Source: Anaerolineae bacterium
Lineage (GTDB): Bacteria; Chloroflexota; Anaerolineae; Aggregatilineales; Aggregatilineaceae
Direction of reading: 5' to 3'
DNA: 64,000 nucleotides
Assembly: GCA_016930015.1 (NCBI GenBank)
Contig: JAFGHR010000125.1
Coordinates: forward strand, 1 to 64,000
This document shows positions 1 to 7,647 of this stretch, in pieces. A program made the translations under genes and the position numbers. The notes beneath the pieces are model-generated. The model was not told the origin of the DNA. It ran no database searches and saw only the letters and a program-made list of their open reading frames with translations. The first letter of the stretch is position 1. Each line of letters opens with the position of its first letter.

Positions 1-693
1 GACGAAGAACCAGCCGTTCAGGTCCGGGTTGGCCAGCATGGTCTCTTCGACCACCTGGACGCCCAGGTTGATGTCATCGTTGCAGGCCACGGTCGTCACG
101 ATCTCAATGTCGGTATCGGCCACGGCATCCTCGAAGCCGCGAATGCGCTCTTCCAGGTTGAACGCGCCAGGAACACCCGTCAGTAGTGCCACTTTGCCCT
201 CGGTGCCCATTGCTTCGATCAGGAGGTTCGCAGCGGCAACACCGCCGGTGTAGTTGTCCACACCCAGGTAGGTGATACGGTTGGAGTCGGGCGAGTCGGA
301 ATCCCAGGTCATGACCGGGATACCGGCGTCAACTGCCGCATTGATCGGGTCAATGCAGCCGTCAGGGTCATTACAGCTGACGCCGATCGCGTCCACACCC
401 TGCGAGATCGCATCTTCGATCACCGCAGCCTGCTCCGCCATGTCCGACGCTACTGATCCCATATACAGACATTCGACGGTCTTACCGGTTTCCGCGGACA
501 GTTCCTCGGCGGCTTTGGCGCAGCCTTCGGCACCGATCTCGAACACCGGGTTGTTGAGCGCCTTCGGAATCCACGCAATCGTAATCGTGTCATCCTGGGC
601 CTGAGCAGTTGGTGCGGGCGCAGATGTTGACAGCGATGGTAGCGCAATAGCCACCAACACCAATACTGTAACTAGACGAAATACTTTCTTCAT
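1..693 (-). CDS. Sugar ABC transporter substrate-binding protein (partial, C-terminus cut)
   Basis: Exported solute-binding protein of the ribose/xylose type (periplasmic binding protein fold I), which would deliver a sugar to an ABC permease lying beyond the left edge. The 231 visible codons start with a signal peptide ([19 protein letters not shown], ending AQA before QDDTITIAW). The fold follows: a KALNNPVFE first strand and helix, a [10 protein letters not shown] segment, [14 protein letters not shown], and [10 protein letters not shown]. The ATG at 691-693 is preceded by an excellent AGGAGG. The gene diverges from the ROK regulator and has its own operator, so sugar-controlled expression is likely. 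Sugar identity cannot be read from the sequence. The protein continues past position 1. Confidence 0.9.
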   Translation of the reverse strand, partial: MKKVFRLVTVLVLVAIALPSLSTSAPAPTAQAQDDTITIAWIPKALNNPVFEIGAEGCAKAAEELSAETGKTVECLYMGSVASDMAEQAAVIEDAISQGVDAIGVSCNDPDGCIDPINAAVDAGIPVMTWDSDSPDSNRITYLGVDNYTGGVAAANLLIEAMGTEGKVALLTGVPGAFNLEERIRGFEDAVADTDIEIVTTVACNDDINLGVQVVEETMLANPDLNGWFFV

Positions 694-857
694 GCGTTGC
701 GCCTCCTAAAAAGGACTTATGGGAGATGGAGCGCCTCCCCGGAACAAAAAGGATTTCATATCGTTTCCAAAGCCCCGTTTACCCTATCTGTGCCAGCGAT
801 GGCTGATCTTTCAGCATAACCGCCGCTGAATGATGAGTAGTCAGGACTGGAAACACG

Positions 858-882
858 ATTTAGTTTATTAAAGCAACAAAAT
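858..882. promoter_or_regulatory. Putative ROK (XylR/NagC-type) operator 1
   Basis: An imperfect 25-bp palindrome with 11-bp arms and a 3-bp centre: left arm ATTTAGTTTAT, right arm AGCAACAAAAT. Eight of eleven positions are symmetric. From family knowledge, the TTAGTTT...GCAACAAA pattern closely resembles the Bacillus XylR operator. It covers the -10 of the sugar-binding protein promoter. Confidence 0.6.
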
Positions 883-896
883 GCCGGTTTTGTCAA
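867..896 (-). promoter_or_regulatory. Promoter of the sugar-binding protein gene
   Basis: On the minus strand a perfect -35 TTGACA (891-896) is separated by 18 bases from a TTTAAT -10 (867-872). It reads toward the sugar-binding protein. The -10 lies inside the operator at 858-882, which is the expected arrangement for repression by steric block. Confidence 0.6.
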
Positions 897-948
897 GTAG
901 TTGATAGGGCCTGCGACAGAACAACCCTGGTTGGCGGTCATTCGCCGC

Positions 949-977
949 TTGACACGTTTCGCAAGACGTCCTATATT
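949..977 (+). promoter_or_regulatory. Promoter of the ROK regulator gene
   Basis: A consensus -35 TTGACA (949-954), a 17-base spacer and a TATATT -10 (972-977) read toward the ROK gene. The predicted transcription start is near 984. The operator at 975-999 overlaps the -10 end and the start site, which suggests autorepression. Confidence 0.75.
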
Positions 978-999
978 TTGTTGACAAGGTAGACAAATT
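975..999. promoter_or_regulatory. Putative ROK operator 2
   Basis: A 25-bp imperfect palindrome with the same 11-3-11 layout as the site at 858-882: left arm ATTTTGTTGAC, right arm GTAGACAAATT. Shared half-site features are ATTT-GTT and ACAAA. It sits across the start point of the ROK gene promoter. Confidence 0.55.
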
Positions 1000-1016
1000 A
1001 ATCCATGCGAGGATTT

Positions 1017-2246
1017 ATGCCTACAGGCCGAGCCGATCAAAACTTGATCAAGCGACTGAACAGCGCGTTGATACTCAATCATCTCCTGGCCAGTTCACCT
1101 CAGTCACGTGCGAATTTAGCCCAACAAACTGGCCTTAACCGGAGTACGATTTCGTCGCTGGTCAACGATTTGATCGAACAGGAGTTTGTGCGCGAACTCG
1201 GCCTTGACGAAGCCCGTTCGCGCGGACGTCCGGGCATTCTGCTGGAGCTCAACCCGCACGGCGGCTGTATTGTTGGGATCGAAGTCAACGTGGGGTACAT
1301 CACCGTTATTCTGACAGACTTCAAAGCCAACACGCTGTGGCGCCGGTATATCGAAGTTGATGAAGATATCGCACAATGTGATATGTTATCCCTGTCCGAA
1401 GCGCTGATCCAGGAAGCCCTGGATGCGGGGGTGGCCCACGGGCTTCGCCCGCTGGGTATCGGGTTAGGAGTTCCCGGCCTGGTTGATCGCCAACGCGGCA
1501 TGCTGACGTATTCGCCTGTGTTAAGCTGGCGAAATGTGCCATTCCGTGACCTGTGGAGTTCACATTTTGGCATTCCGCTCTACATCGAAAACGATGGCAG
1601 CACGGCGGCGCTCGGTGAATACTATTTTGGTGTGGCTAAAAACCGGCAGGATTTTTTATACCTGGGCACCGGTATCGGTCTGGCGGGTGGCCTGATGCTT
1701 AACGGTGAAATCTACCGGGGCGCGGGTGGTTTCGCGGGCGAAGTCGGGCATATGATCGTTGAGTCCGGTGGTGAGCTTTGCGGCTGCGGACGCCGGGGCT
1801 GTTGGGAAACGCTGGTCGGGCCACGCGCGGTTACGCGCGGCATTCGTCACGCCCTGGCCAATGGTGCGCCCTCATTGATCCCCGACCTTGTGAATCACAA
1901 CCCGGACTTGATCACCATGCACATCGTCGTAAATGCCGCCAACAAGGGCGACCAACTGGCCCTGGACACCCTGTCCGATATCGCGTTGAACCTGGGTACC
2001 GGCATCGCCAACCTCATCAACCTGTTTAACCCCAGCATGATCGTACTCGGCGGTAACCTCACCCTGGCCGGTGACTACCTGCTGCCCCCAATCTCGCGTA
2101 TTATTGCCTCGGAAGCCTTACACGAACCGGCCAGTATGGTCGCGCTGGCGCTGTCGGTGCTGGGCATGGATGCCTGTGTAAAAGGGGCGATAGCGCTCGT
2201 CATCGACCAAATTGTGCGCGAGCCGATTGCCCACTACACTACATAA
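1017..2246 (+). CDS. ROK family transcriptional regulator
   Basis: Sugar-responsive repressor of the ROK (repressor, ORF, kinase) family, most similar in build to XylR/NagC. Residues about 15-70 form a winged helix-turn-helix (SRANLAQQTGLNRSTISSL). The rest is a sugar-kinase-like fold with the kinase-type IENDGS motif, a GTGIGLAGG phosphate loop and the ROK zinc signature CGCGRRGCWE. ATG 1017 is preferred over the in-frame ATG at 1005: family members usually begin M-x-TG-xxQxL, and a GAGGA lies just upstream, although its 3-base spacing is short. It faces the sugar-binding protein across a shared regulatory region with two matching operators, so it very likely controls that transporter and itself. 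Retained kinase motifs leave glucokinase-like activity possible but less likely given the DNA-binding domain. Confidence 0.88.
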   Translation: MPTGRADQNLIKRLNSALILNHLLASSPQSRANLAQQTGLNRSTISSLVNDLIEQEFVRELGLDEARSRGRPGILLELNPHGGCIVGIEVNVGYITVILTDFKANTLWRRYIEVDEDIAQCDMLSLSEALIQEALDAGVAHGLRPLGIGLGVPGLVDRQRGMLTYSPVLSWRNVPFRDLWSSHFGIPLYIENDGSTAALGEYYFGVAKNRQDFLYLGTGIGLAGGLMLNGEIYRGAGGFAGEVGHMIVESGGELCGCGRRGCWETLVGPRAVTRGIRHALANGAPSLIPDLVNHNPDLITMHIVVNAANKGDQLALDTLSDIALNLGTGIANLINLFNPSMIVLGGNLTLAGDYLLPPISRIIASEALHEPASMVALALSVLGMDACVKGAIALVIDQIVREPIAHYTT

Positions 2247-2343
2247 GCTGGGCACACCATCACGCAGGGTCACTGGGCAAAATAGTGCCAAACAGGTATG
2301 CTTTACCTCGTTCGGAAATTATTTATTGTGGGGGTTTTTGGGA

Positions 2344-2742
2344 ATGGCTACCATTTTGTTGGTTGAAGACAATCAAAACACGGCTGATTTCATCATCCGA
2401 ATTCTCGAATCCGCCGGGCATGACGTGTGCCATGCCAAGCGCGGGTTAGAAGGTGCGCGTTGGGCTCGCGCCAGCCGCCCCGACCTGGTACTGATGGACA
2501 TCGACCTGCCGGATGTCAACGGGCGGAGCGTGGTGCTCAGCTTGCGGCGTAACAGTCCCGCCAGCATCCTGCCGATCATCGCCGTTACCGTTCAGGCGGA
2601 TGACGAGTCGATCAAACTCGCAAAAGGCTTCGGATGTAACGCGTTTTTAGCCAAACCCTTTTTGCCGGAAGACCTGCTAAACCTGGTGGATCACTTTTTG
2701 CCAAACTCAACAGCGAGTAGTCCCGAAGCTAACGTCGAATAA
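2344..2742 (+). CDS. Single-domain response regulator (CheY-like)
   Basis: A 132-residue stand-alone receiver domain. Acidic residues VEDN near the N-terminus, phosphoacceptor Asp in LVLMDIDLPDVNG, the TV switch position and Lys in FLAKPF are all present, so it should be phosphorylatable. There is no output domain. It acts in the cytoplasm by protein contact, like CheY/DivK-type regulators. The open frame extends upstream, but ATG 2344 begins the receiver strand MATILLVED and follows a purine-rich GTGGGGG stretch. A histidine kinase lies downstream across a tRNA gene; partnership is only suggested by proximity. Confidence 0.9.
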   Translation: MATILLVEDNQNTADFIIRILESAGHDVCHAKRGLEGARWARASRPDLVLMDIDLPDVNGRSVVLSLRRNSPASILPIIAVTVQADDESIKLAKGFGCNAFLAKPFLPEDLLNLVDHFLPNSTASSPEANVE

Positions 2743-2979
2743 AACCCGCCCGATATGGCCGGGTAAGTTGCCCGGTACTGTTCGGGAGGGCGCCCGATAC
2801 CGCCGGGCGCGGTCACCAACCATCCGGCGTACCGGTCCAAAAAAAATCAAATTTCGTATTGAGCGTGTTTCAGATTATAATTTAGATGCAGTGTGACTCT
2901 TGCTGCACCAATAGCACAGAGTCATTACGTAATATGTGGGCTACCGGTTAAACAGTCTCATACTGATGGTGACCAACTC

Positions 2980-3008
2980 TTGTCAGTCAGTTTTATCGGT
3001 GCTATAAT
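2980..3008 (+). promoter_or_regulatory. Promoter of tRNA-Val
   Basis: TTGTCA (2980-2985), a 17-base spacer and consensus TATAAT (3003-3008), ending 14 bases before the tRNA 5' end. Confidence 0.7.
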
Positions 3009-3022
3009 GCGGGCATCTTGTT

Positions 3023-3096
<74 letters not shown>

Positions 3097-3105
3097 CACA
3101 ACATC

Positions 3106-3145
3106 ATGCCGCAGGTAGCCCATAGCAACCTCTGCGGCATTTTCG
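3106..3145 (+). terminator. Intrinsic terminator after tRNA-Val
   Basis: A 9-bp perfect stem, ATGCCGCAG (3106-3114) with CTGCGGCAT (3132-3140), followed by TTTTCGTTTGT. It separates the tRNA from the histidine kinase gene. Confidence 0.7.
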
Positions 3146-3177
3146 TTTGTAATACTTGTCAGGACGTTTTCTTGAGT

Positions 3178-5049
3178 ATGCAACCTGTTCTCACCCCCAT
3201 GTTACACCGCCTGGACAAAGCTCTATTCTGGCTGCGCTGGGGGTTTATCGTCAGCGCGGTACTGCTGCTCGTGCTGGCAGAAGAAACTATTCTGGGCGAA
3301 GATATCGACACTTCGGGCCACCTGCCGGTCGGTCTGGGTATCGCCATAACCGCCAACATTGTGCTGGGTATTCTGGCCCTGCTGCCCAACGTAGGCGAAC
3401 GCCTGACAAGTATAATAAACCTGGTCGTTGACAGCCTGCTGGCCGTCACATTTTTCTGGGTTTTTGAAGGTGCCGCCGCGCCGCTGGTGCTGCTGGGCAC
3501 GCTGGCCATACTTCCGGCAGTGGTTCGCTTCAGATGGTCGGGCATCGGTGCCGTGATCGTGCTGGTGCTGGCCGGGAGCCTGCTCGCTGCGTGGCAGATC
3601 GACCACACGGATAACACAACACTCACCAACCTTATCCTCAGCGTGGGGATGTTGTGCATCTTCGGCGTGCTGGGTGCCGTTCTGGTGGCGGGTGGCTGGT
3701 CACTGTCAAATAACAAGCCTAGCTGGGATCAGCGTGTGCAAGAAGCCTTCGACCTGCGGATCGCGCGGGAACGGGCCAACGCGATCTACGACATGGCGAC
3801 CACACTCAGCGCCTCGCTCGACCACCGTCACGTACTCGAATCAGCCCAGGCGATCGGGGCGCTGGCACTGCGTGACCTCGATCCCAACTCACGACTGATC
3901 AGCGCTGTGCTGTTGTTTCAGGGTGAAGACAACCGGCTGCACGTGGTCACGTCACGCGGGCTGACACGCGCCGATGAACAGGTCATCGCACACGGGCGGC
4001 GCGGCGTGCTGGGTATGGCGTTAAAACAATCTGAGCCGGTGTTTGCCGCCGACGCGATCCGCGACCCGGAACTCCGTTATTTTGTCGCGTTCCAGGACTC
4101 AAAATCCCTGCTGGCCATCCCCCTGCGGGCCGGGTTTGAAACCTACGGCGTGATCGTATTCGGCAGCGATAAACACAACGCGTTTTCCGGCGAGGATGTC
4201 GACCTGTTAACCGCGCTCGGCACACAGGCAACTATCGCGCTGCAAAACGCCGTGTTGTACCAAAACCTGGCCCAGGAAAAAGAACGTATTGTTGAGGTAG
4301 ACGAGGACGCCCGTAAAAAATTGGCGCGCGATCTGCATGACGGGCCGACACAGGTTGTCGCCGCCATCGCCATGCGCGTGAACTACATCCGGCGCCTGAT
4401 CGAACGCCAGCCAGAACAAGCCACTGAAGAATTGTGGAAAGTCGAAGAAATGGCCCGGCGCACGACCAAAGAGATCCGCCACATGCTGTTTACACTGCGA
4501 CCGCTCGTGCTCGAAACACAGGGCATGATCGCCGCGCTGCGGCAGTTGGCCGAAAAAATGCGCGACACCTATGATACACACGTGGTCGTCAAAGCTCAGC
4601 CCAGTATTGCCGATTACATGGACACACACCACCAGGGTGTGTTATTTTACATCGTTGAGGAAGCCGTCAACAACGCCCGCAAACACGCCCAGGCCGAAAC
4701 GATCACCGTCCGGCTTTACCGGCGGGATGACCTTGTGGTCACCGAGATCGAAGATAACGGCGTTGGGTTTGATGTCGGTAAGGTCGAAGATAATTATGAG
4801 CAGCGCGGCAGCCTGGGCATGGTGAACATGCGCGAACGCGCCGCGTTGATCGAAGGCACCCTGCGCATTCAGAGCGCCGCCGGTCGCGGCACAAAAATAT
4901 CGATCGTGATGCCGATCGACCCAGCCGGCATCCAGGCCGTCGATGGCGAAGAAACCATCCCGGCTCCGCCGTTGCAGTTACAAAGCCAGCATTCCGGTAC
5001 GCGTGGTGTTCGCCGCCTGGCATCTCCCCCGCAGCCCAAGCAGGATTAA
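3178..5049 (+). CDS. Membrane GAF-domain sensor histidine kinase (NarL/DegS type)
   Basis: Sensor kinase of about 623 residues. Five or six hydrophobic helices occupy residues 15-175, then a linker and a GAF domain (about 200-360). A HisKA_3 dimerisation domain follows with His387 in the motif ARDLHDGPTQ, then an HATPase_c domain with N box EEAVNNARKHA and G boxes DNGVGFD and GSLGMVNMRERA. This architecture phosphorylates NarL/FixJ-type regulators; no such HTH regulator is in the window, and the receiver protein at 2344 lacks one. The open frame begins inside the tRNA, so ATG 3178 (after AGGA at 3161) was chosen; TTG 3172 and ATG 3199 are alternatives. The C-terminal 40 residues are disordered and Gln/Pro-rich. 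Confidence 0.9.
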   Translation: MQPVLTPMLHRLDKALFWLRWGFIVSAVLLLVLAEETILGEDIDTSGHLPVGLGIAITANIVLGILALLPNVGERLTSIINLVVDSLLAVTFFWVFEGAAAPLVLLGTLAILPAVVRFRWSGIGAVIVLVLAGSLLAAWQIDHTDNTTLTNLILSVGMLCIFGVLGAVLVAGGWSLSNNKPSWDQRVQEAFDLRIARERANAIYDMATTLSASLDHRHVLESAQAIGALALRDLDPNSRLISAVLLFQGEDNRLHVVTSRGLTRADEQVIAHGRRGVLGMALKQSEPVFAADAIRDPELRYFVAFQDSKSLLAIPLRAGFETYGVIVFGSDKHNAFSGEDVDLLTALGTQATIALQNAVLYQNLAQEKERIVEVDEDARKKLARDLHDGPTQVVAAIAMRVNYIRRLIERQPEQATEELWKVEEMARRTTKEIRHMLFTLRPLVLETQGMIAALRQLAEKMRDTYDTHVVVKAQPSIADYMDTHHQGVLFYIVEEAVNNARKHAQAETITVRLYRRDDLVVTEIEDNGVGFDVGKVEDNYEQRGSLGMVNMRERAALIEGTLRIQSAAGRGTKISIVMPIDPAGIQAVDGEETIPAPPLQLQSQHSGTRGVRRLASPPQPKQD

Positions 5050-5164
5050 CCCCCACCGAAAAACAACATGGGGCACGCCGCAGCGCAGCCCCACTCAATG
5101 CGTAGTTCTCATTTCCGTAGCAGAGGCGTCCCGCCCGGCAGCACGCGGTGTGCTGCGTTACACG

Positions 5165-5449
5165 CTACAGGAAGAACGAAAGAACAATCAGGATCGCGCC
5201 TAACGCCGCCGCCAGCATCGCCATGTTTTGCAGGTCGGTGAGCACATACGCGTACTCCTGACGCAGATCGACCGGCGCCCCCAGCTTCGTTTTGAGGGCT
5301 GGGGAACGCTGAGCAGTGGGCTGAGCGCTTTTTACGTCCGACTGCGCCGGCGGCGCCGTGACCTGTTCAGAACCGGCGGTGTACAGTTCTCTACGCGCGC
5401 GTTCCAGCGTTGCTTGAGGCAGGTTAGGTTTACGTGTTTTTTTAGCCAT
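5165..5449 (-). CDS. Small tail-anchored membrane protein, unknown
   Basis: A 94-residue protein not recognised as a known family. The N-terminal 70 residues are basic, then Pro/Ala/Gln-rich and probably disordered. A single hydrophobic helix (MAMLAAALGAILIVLSFFL) ends the protein, giving a tail-anchored topology. A good AGGAG lies upstream of the ATG, and codon use matches neighbours, so it is probably real. It follows the sortase gene on the same strand across the 78-bp repeat. Function unknown. Confidence 0.7.
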   Translation of the reverse strand: MAKKTRKPNLPQATLERARRELYTAGSEQVTAPPAQSDVKSAQPTAQRSPALKTKLGAPVDLRQEYAYVLTDLQNMAMLAAALGAILIVLSFFL

Positions 5450-5510
5450 GCGGCTGTCGTACTCCTTATTTTTCCATGCAATTCACAATAGGTTCGTTCA
5501 AACGCCGATC

Positions 5511-5588
5511 AGGCTGCGCCATAAAAATAGTTACCCCGATCCCTGGTAAGGGCGACCAAACGGGAGATTTATTTTCTTGGTTCAGCCT
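5511..5588. repeat. 78-bp inverted-repeat-bounded intergenic element, copy 1
   Basis: Near-identical (about 69 of 78 positions) to the element at 16408-16485. Ends are inverted: AGGCTG at the left and CAGCCT at the right, with symmetry extending imperfectly about 20 bp inward to an AAAATAA/TTATTTT core. It lies exactly between the sortase stop codon and the downstream small gene. No coding potential is seen. It resembles a REP-like or MITE-like element and may fold into a long hairpin. Confidence 0.8.
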
Positions 5589-6697
5589 CACTCCTGTAAC
5601 TCGGCAAAAACCACCATGCGGTGTGAGTCCACCCGGTAGGGATAACACGTGATCAGCGTGGTAATCGCTTCGTTGCCGGGTTTTAGCACCCAGATATCAG
5701 CCGGTCTGACCACCTGTTTATCGCGCACAACATACGTATACCAGCGCCCGTTGCGCGCCTGAATGCGGACTTCGTCGCCCGGTTCCAGGCGCTCGATGTC
5801 CTTGAATATTTCACCGTAGATATCATTGTGCGCCGTCAGCACCATATTCGCGTTGTCACCCGGATTACCACTGCCGACGAGGTGCCCGACTCCTTTTTGC
5901 AGCGAAAACCAGTCATCCCCGGCGTAAATATTCGCCGAAACACCAATCGCGGGAATCTCCACCCGGCCCGGCGCGGGGCTGCTGGCGCTGGGCGTGGGCA
6001 GCGCGGTCTGAGGTACGGCCAGTTGGGCCGCAATGGCCGGGCGAACGCTTTCGGGAATCTCGTCGTAATTAAATACGCCAACCTCGCCGGTTTGCTCTGG
6101 CGAATAGTGCCCGCCGGGCAGCACATAGGCCGACACCCGTAAATCAGGCATGGGGCTGGGTGTCGGGCGCATCGCGTCGGCTTCTTGCTGGATGGCCGCC
6201 GATTTTTCTTCCAGCGCGTCGAGTTTATCGTTTTCGACGATCAACAGGTAACCGCCCACAAACAGCACCAGCACAACGCCGAACACGGCCAACACTTCAA
6301 CCACCAGCAGCAGCCGGTCCCACGTCCTGCGATTCCGGCCACCGGACGGAGTCGCGGCGGCAGCGCTCCCATTGCCGGGCTGTAGATCATGCCGCGCCCG
6401 CTGTCGCCGCCTCGCTTCGCGCTGGAGGTCTTCTTCAAAACGCGGCACTTCTCCGGTCAAATCGTATGTGACCGGTGGTTCAACCGGCGGCACGTGTTCG
6501 GCGGCTTCGTGCTGCCGGGGTTCAACCGGCAGCGGTTCGGGCGCGTTATCAACATCAAGCAGTGAAACCGATGGCAGGCGGCGCCCCTGGTCCTTGTAGT
6601 GTTGCAGCCGCTGCTGGCGTGCTTCGCGCCTGCGAATCGCGAGAACGCGTTCCAGTTCCTCAATTGATAACTCGTCAACCGACCGTTTATCCCGCAT
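5588..6697 (-). CDS. Sortase family transpeptidase with long cytoplasmic N-terminus
   Basis: A 369-residue sortase (class D/E-like). A charged cytoplasmic region of about 125 residues precedes one membrane helix (LLLVVEVLAVFGVVLVLFVG). A Pro-rich linker and the extracellular catalytic domain (about 240-369) follow. The catalytic triad is visible: His in LTAHNDIYG, Cys351 in LITCYPY, and Arg in DSHRMVV. Sortases join a sorting-signal protein to the envelope. No LPxTG-type substrate is seen in the window. It is the last gene of the murJ-methyltransferase group and ends against the 78-bp repeat. A second sortase lies at 40399-41421. Confidence 0.9.
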   Translation of the reverse strand: MRDKRSVDELSIEELERVLAIRRREARQQRLQHYKDQGRRLPSVSLLDVDNAPEPLPVEPRQHEAAEHVPPVEPPVTYDLTGEVPRFEEDLQREARRRQRARHDLQPGNGSAAAATPSGGRNRRTWDRLLLVVEVLAVFGVVLVLFVGGYLLIVENDKLDALEEKSAAIQQEADAMRPTPSPMPDLRVSAYVLPGGHYSPEQTGEVGVFNYDEIPESVRPAIAAQLAVPQTALPTPSASSPAPGRVEIPAIGVSANIYAGDDWFSLQKGVGHLVGSGNPGDNANMVLTAHNDIYGEIFKDIERLEPGDEVRIQARNGRWYTYVVRDKQVVRPADIWVLKPGNEAITTLITCYPYRVDSHRMVVFAELQE

Positions 6698-6747
6698 ACG
6701 ATCATCCTGTCAGCGTTGTTTCACGGGACTCTGTCTAACACCAGGCC

Positions 6748-7557
6748 CTACACGTTTTTTTGCGCAACGGCAAACACTTCGCGCTCAAAAAACCACCGGA
6801 ACGGCGTCCAGTTAAACAGCACGTACCGGCACGCCGCCAGTATGGCATTTTCACGCCGGTGCTGCGGCGGCGAATCCAGCCACACATGGGACTTAAACCC
6901 GGCATCACGCAATACACGTTTCAGGCTCCACATGGACTGCTCATTGACATGTACGTCCTGGTTGTGTTCGACCAAAAACCGCCGGGGGTCGGCAGGATAA
7001 GCCTTCCCCTGGCCCATCACACGCCGGACCAGGCGAACCGCCGGGTATGCATACCGATCATACCAGATATTGGGGGCGGTGTGGATGATCAGGCGCCCGT
7101 TGTCTTTGAGCACACGCCGCGCTTCCAACAGCGAAGCGTGTAATTCCCAGGGATGCAGGTGTTCCACGATATCAAACATCAGCACGCGGTCAAACAAACC
7201 AGAGGGGAACGGGTACTGCTTGGCTTCGGCCTGAACCAGCGCCATAACGCCGGTCGTTTCGCTGCCATTCTCCGATAGAACCTGCTGGGACAACCGGATC
7301 GCGGCACGGGCATAGTCGAATCCGAACGCGTCCGCGCCAAGCCGGGCGCAGTGCCACACAATCTCACCCCGGCCACACGCGACGTCCAATACTTTCATAC
7401 CCGGCTCAACCGCTGCCAGCTCAAACGATGCTTTCAACCGCCGGGACAGGTTTTCGCCATCGCTGGTCAAAAAATCCTCGTATCCTTCACAGGCAGTCAA
7501 AAAATATTCTTCAGTATACAGCTCTTGAGCTATGGGCTTTGGGCGTTGTTCACTCAA
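6748..7557 (-). CDS. Class I SAM-dependent methyltransferase
   Basis: Soluble Rossmann-fold methyltransferase. SAM-binding motif I is KVLDVACGRGE, followed by the acidic FGFDYA, then DRVLMFDIVEHLHP (the post-II region typical of UbiE/COQ5-like and O-methyltransferases) and a LKDNGRLIIHTAPN strand. The C-terminal half is aromatic and basic. The substrate cannot be predicted. The open frame runs to a GTG at 7645-7647 right at the murJ stop. I prefer the TTG at 7555-7557, with AAGGA eight bases upstream, because the extra 30 residues are Arg/Trp-rich and unlike the family and overlap a fragment of repeat-like sequence. The location between murJ and a sortase hints at an envelope-related substrate, but this is inference. 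Confidence 0.8.
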   Translation of the reverse strand: MSEQRPKPIAQELYTEEYFLTACEGYEDFLTSDGENLSRRLKASFELAAVEPGMKVLDVACGRGEIVWHCARLGADAFGFDYARAAIRLSQQVLSENGSETTGVMALVQAEAKQYPFPSGLFDRVLMFDIVEHLHPWELHASLLEARRVLKDNGRLIIHTAPNIWYDRYAYPAVRLVRRVMGQGKAYPADPRRFLVEHNQDVHVNEQSMWSLKRVLRDAGFKSHVWLDSPPQHRRENAILAACRYVLFNWTPFRWFFEREVFAVAQKNV

Positions 7558-7647
7558 ACCGTTGTCCTTGGGGTTGCGTCCACGAGTCCCCGCGATTATA
7601 CAAAGCGCCGTTCGGCTGCGCCATAGCATTTTTGGCCATTTTTCCAC

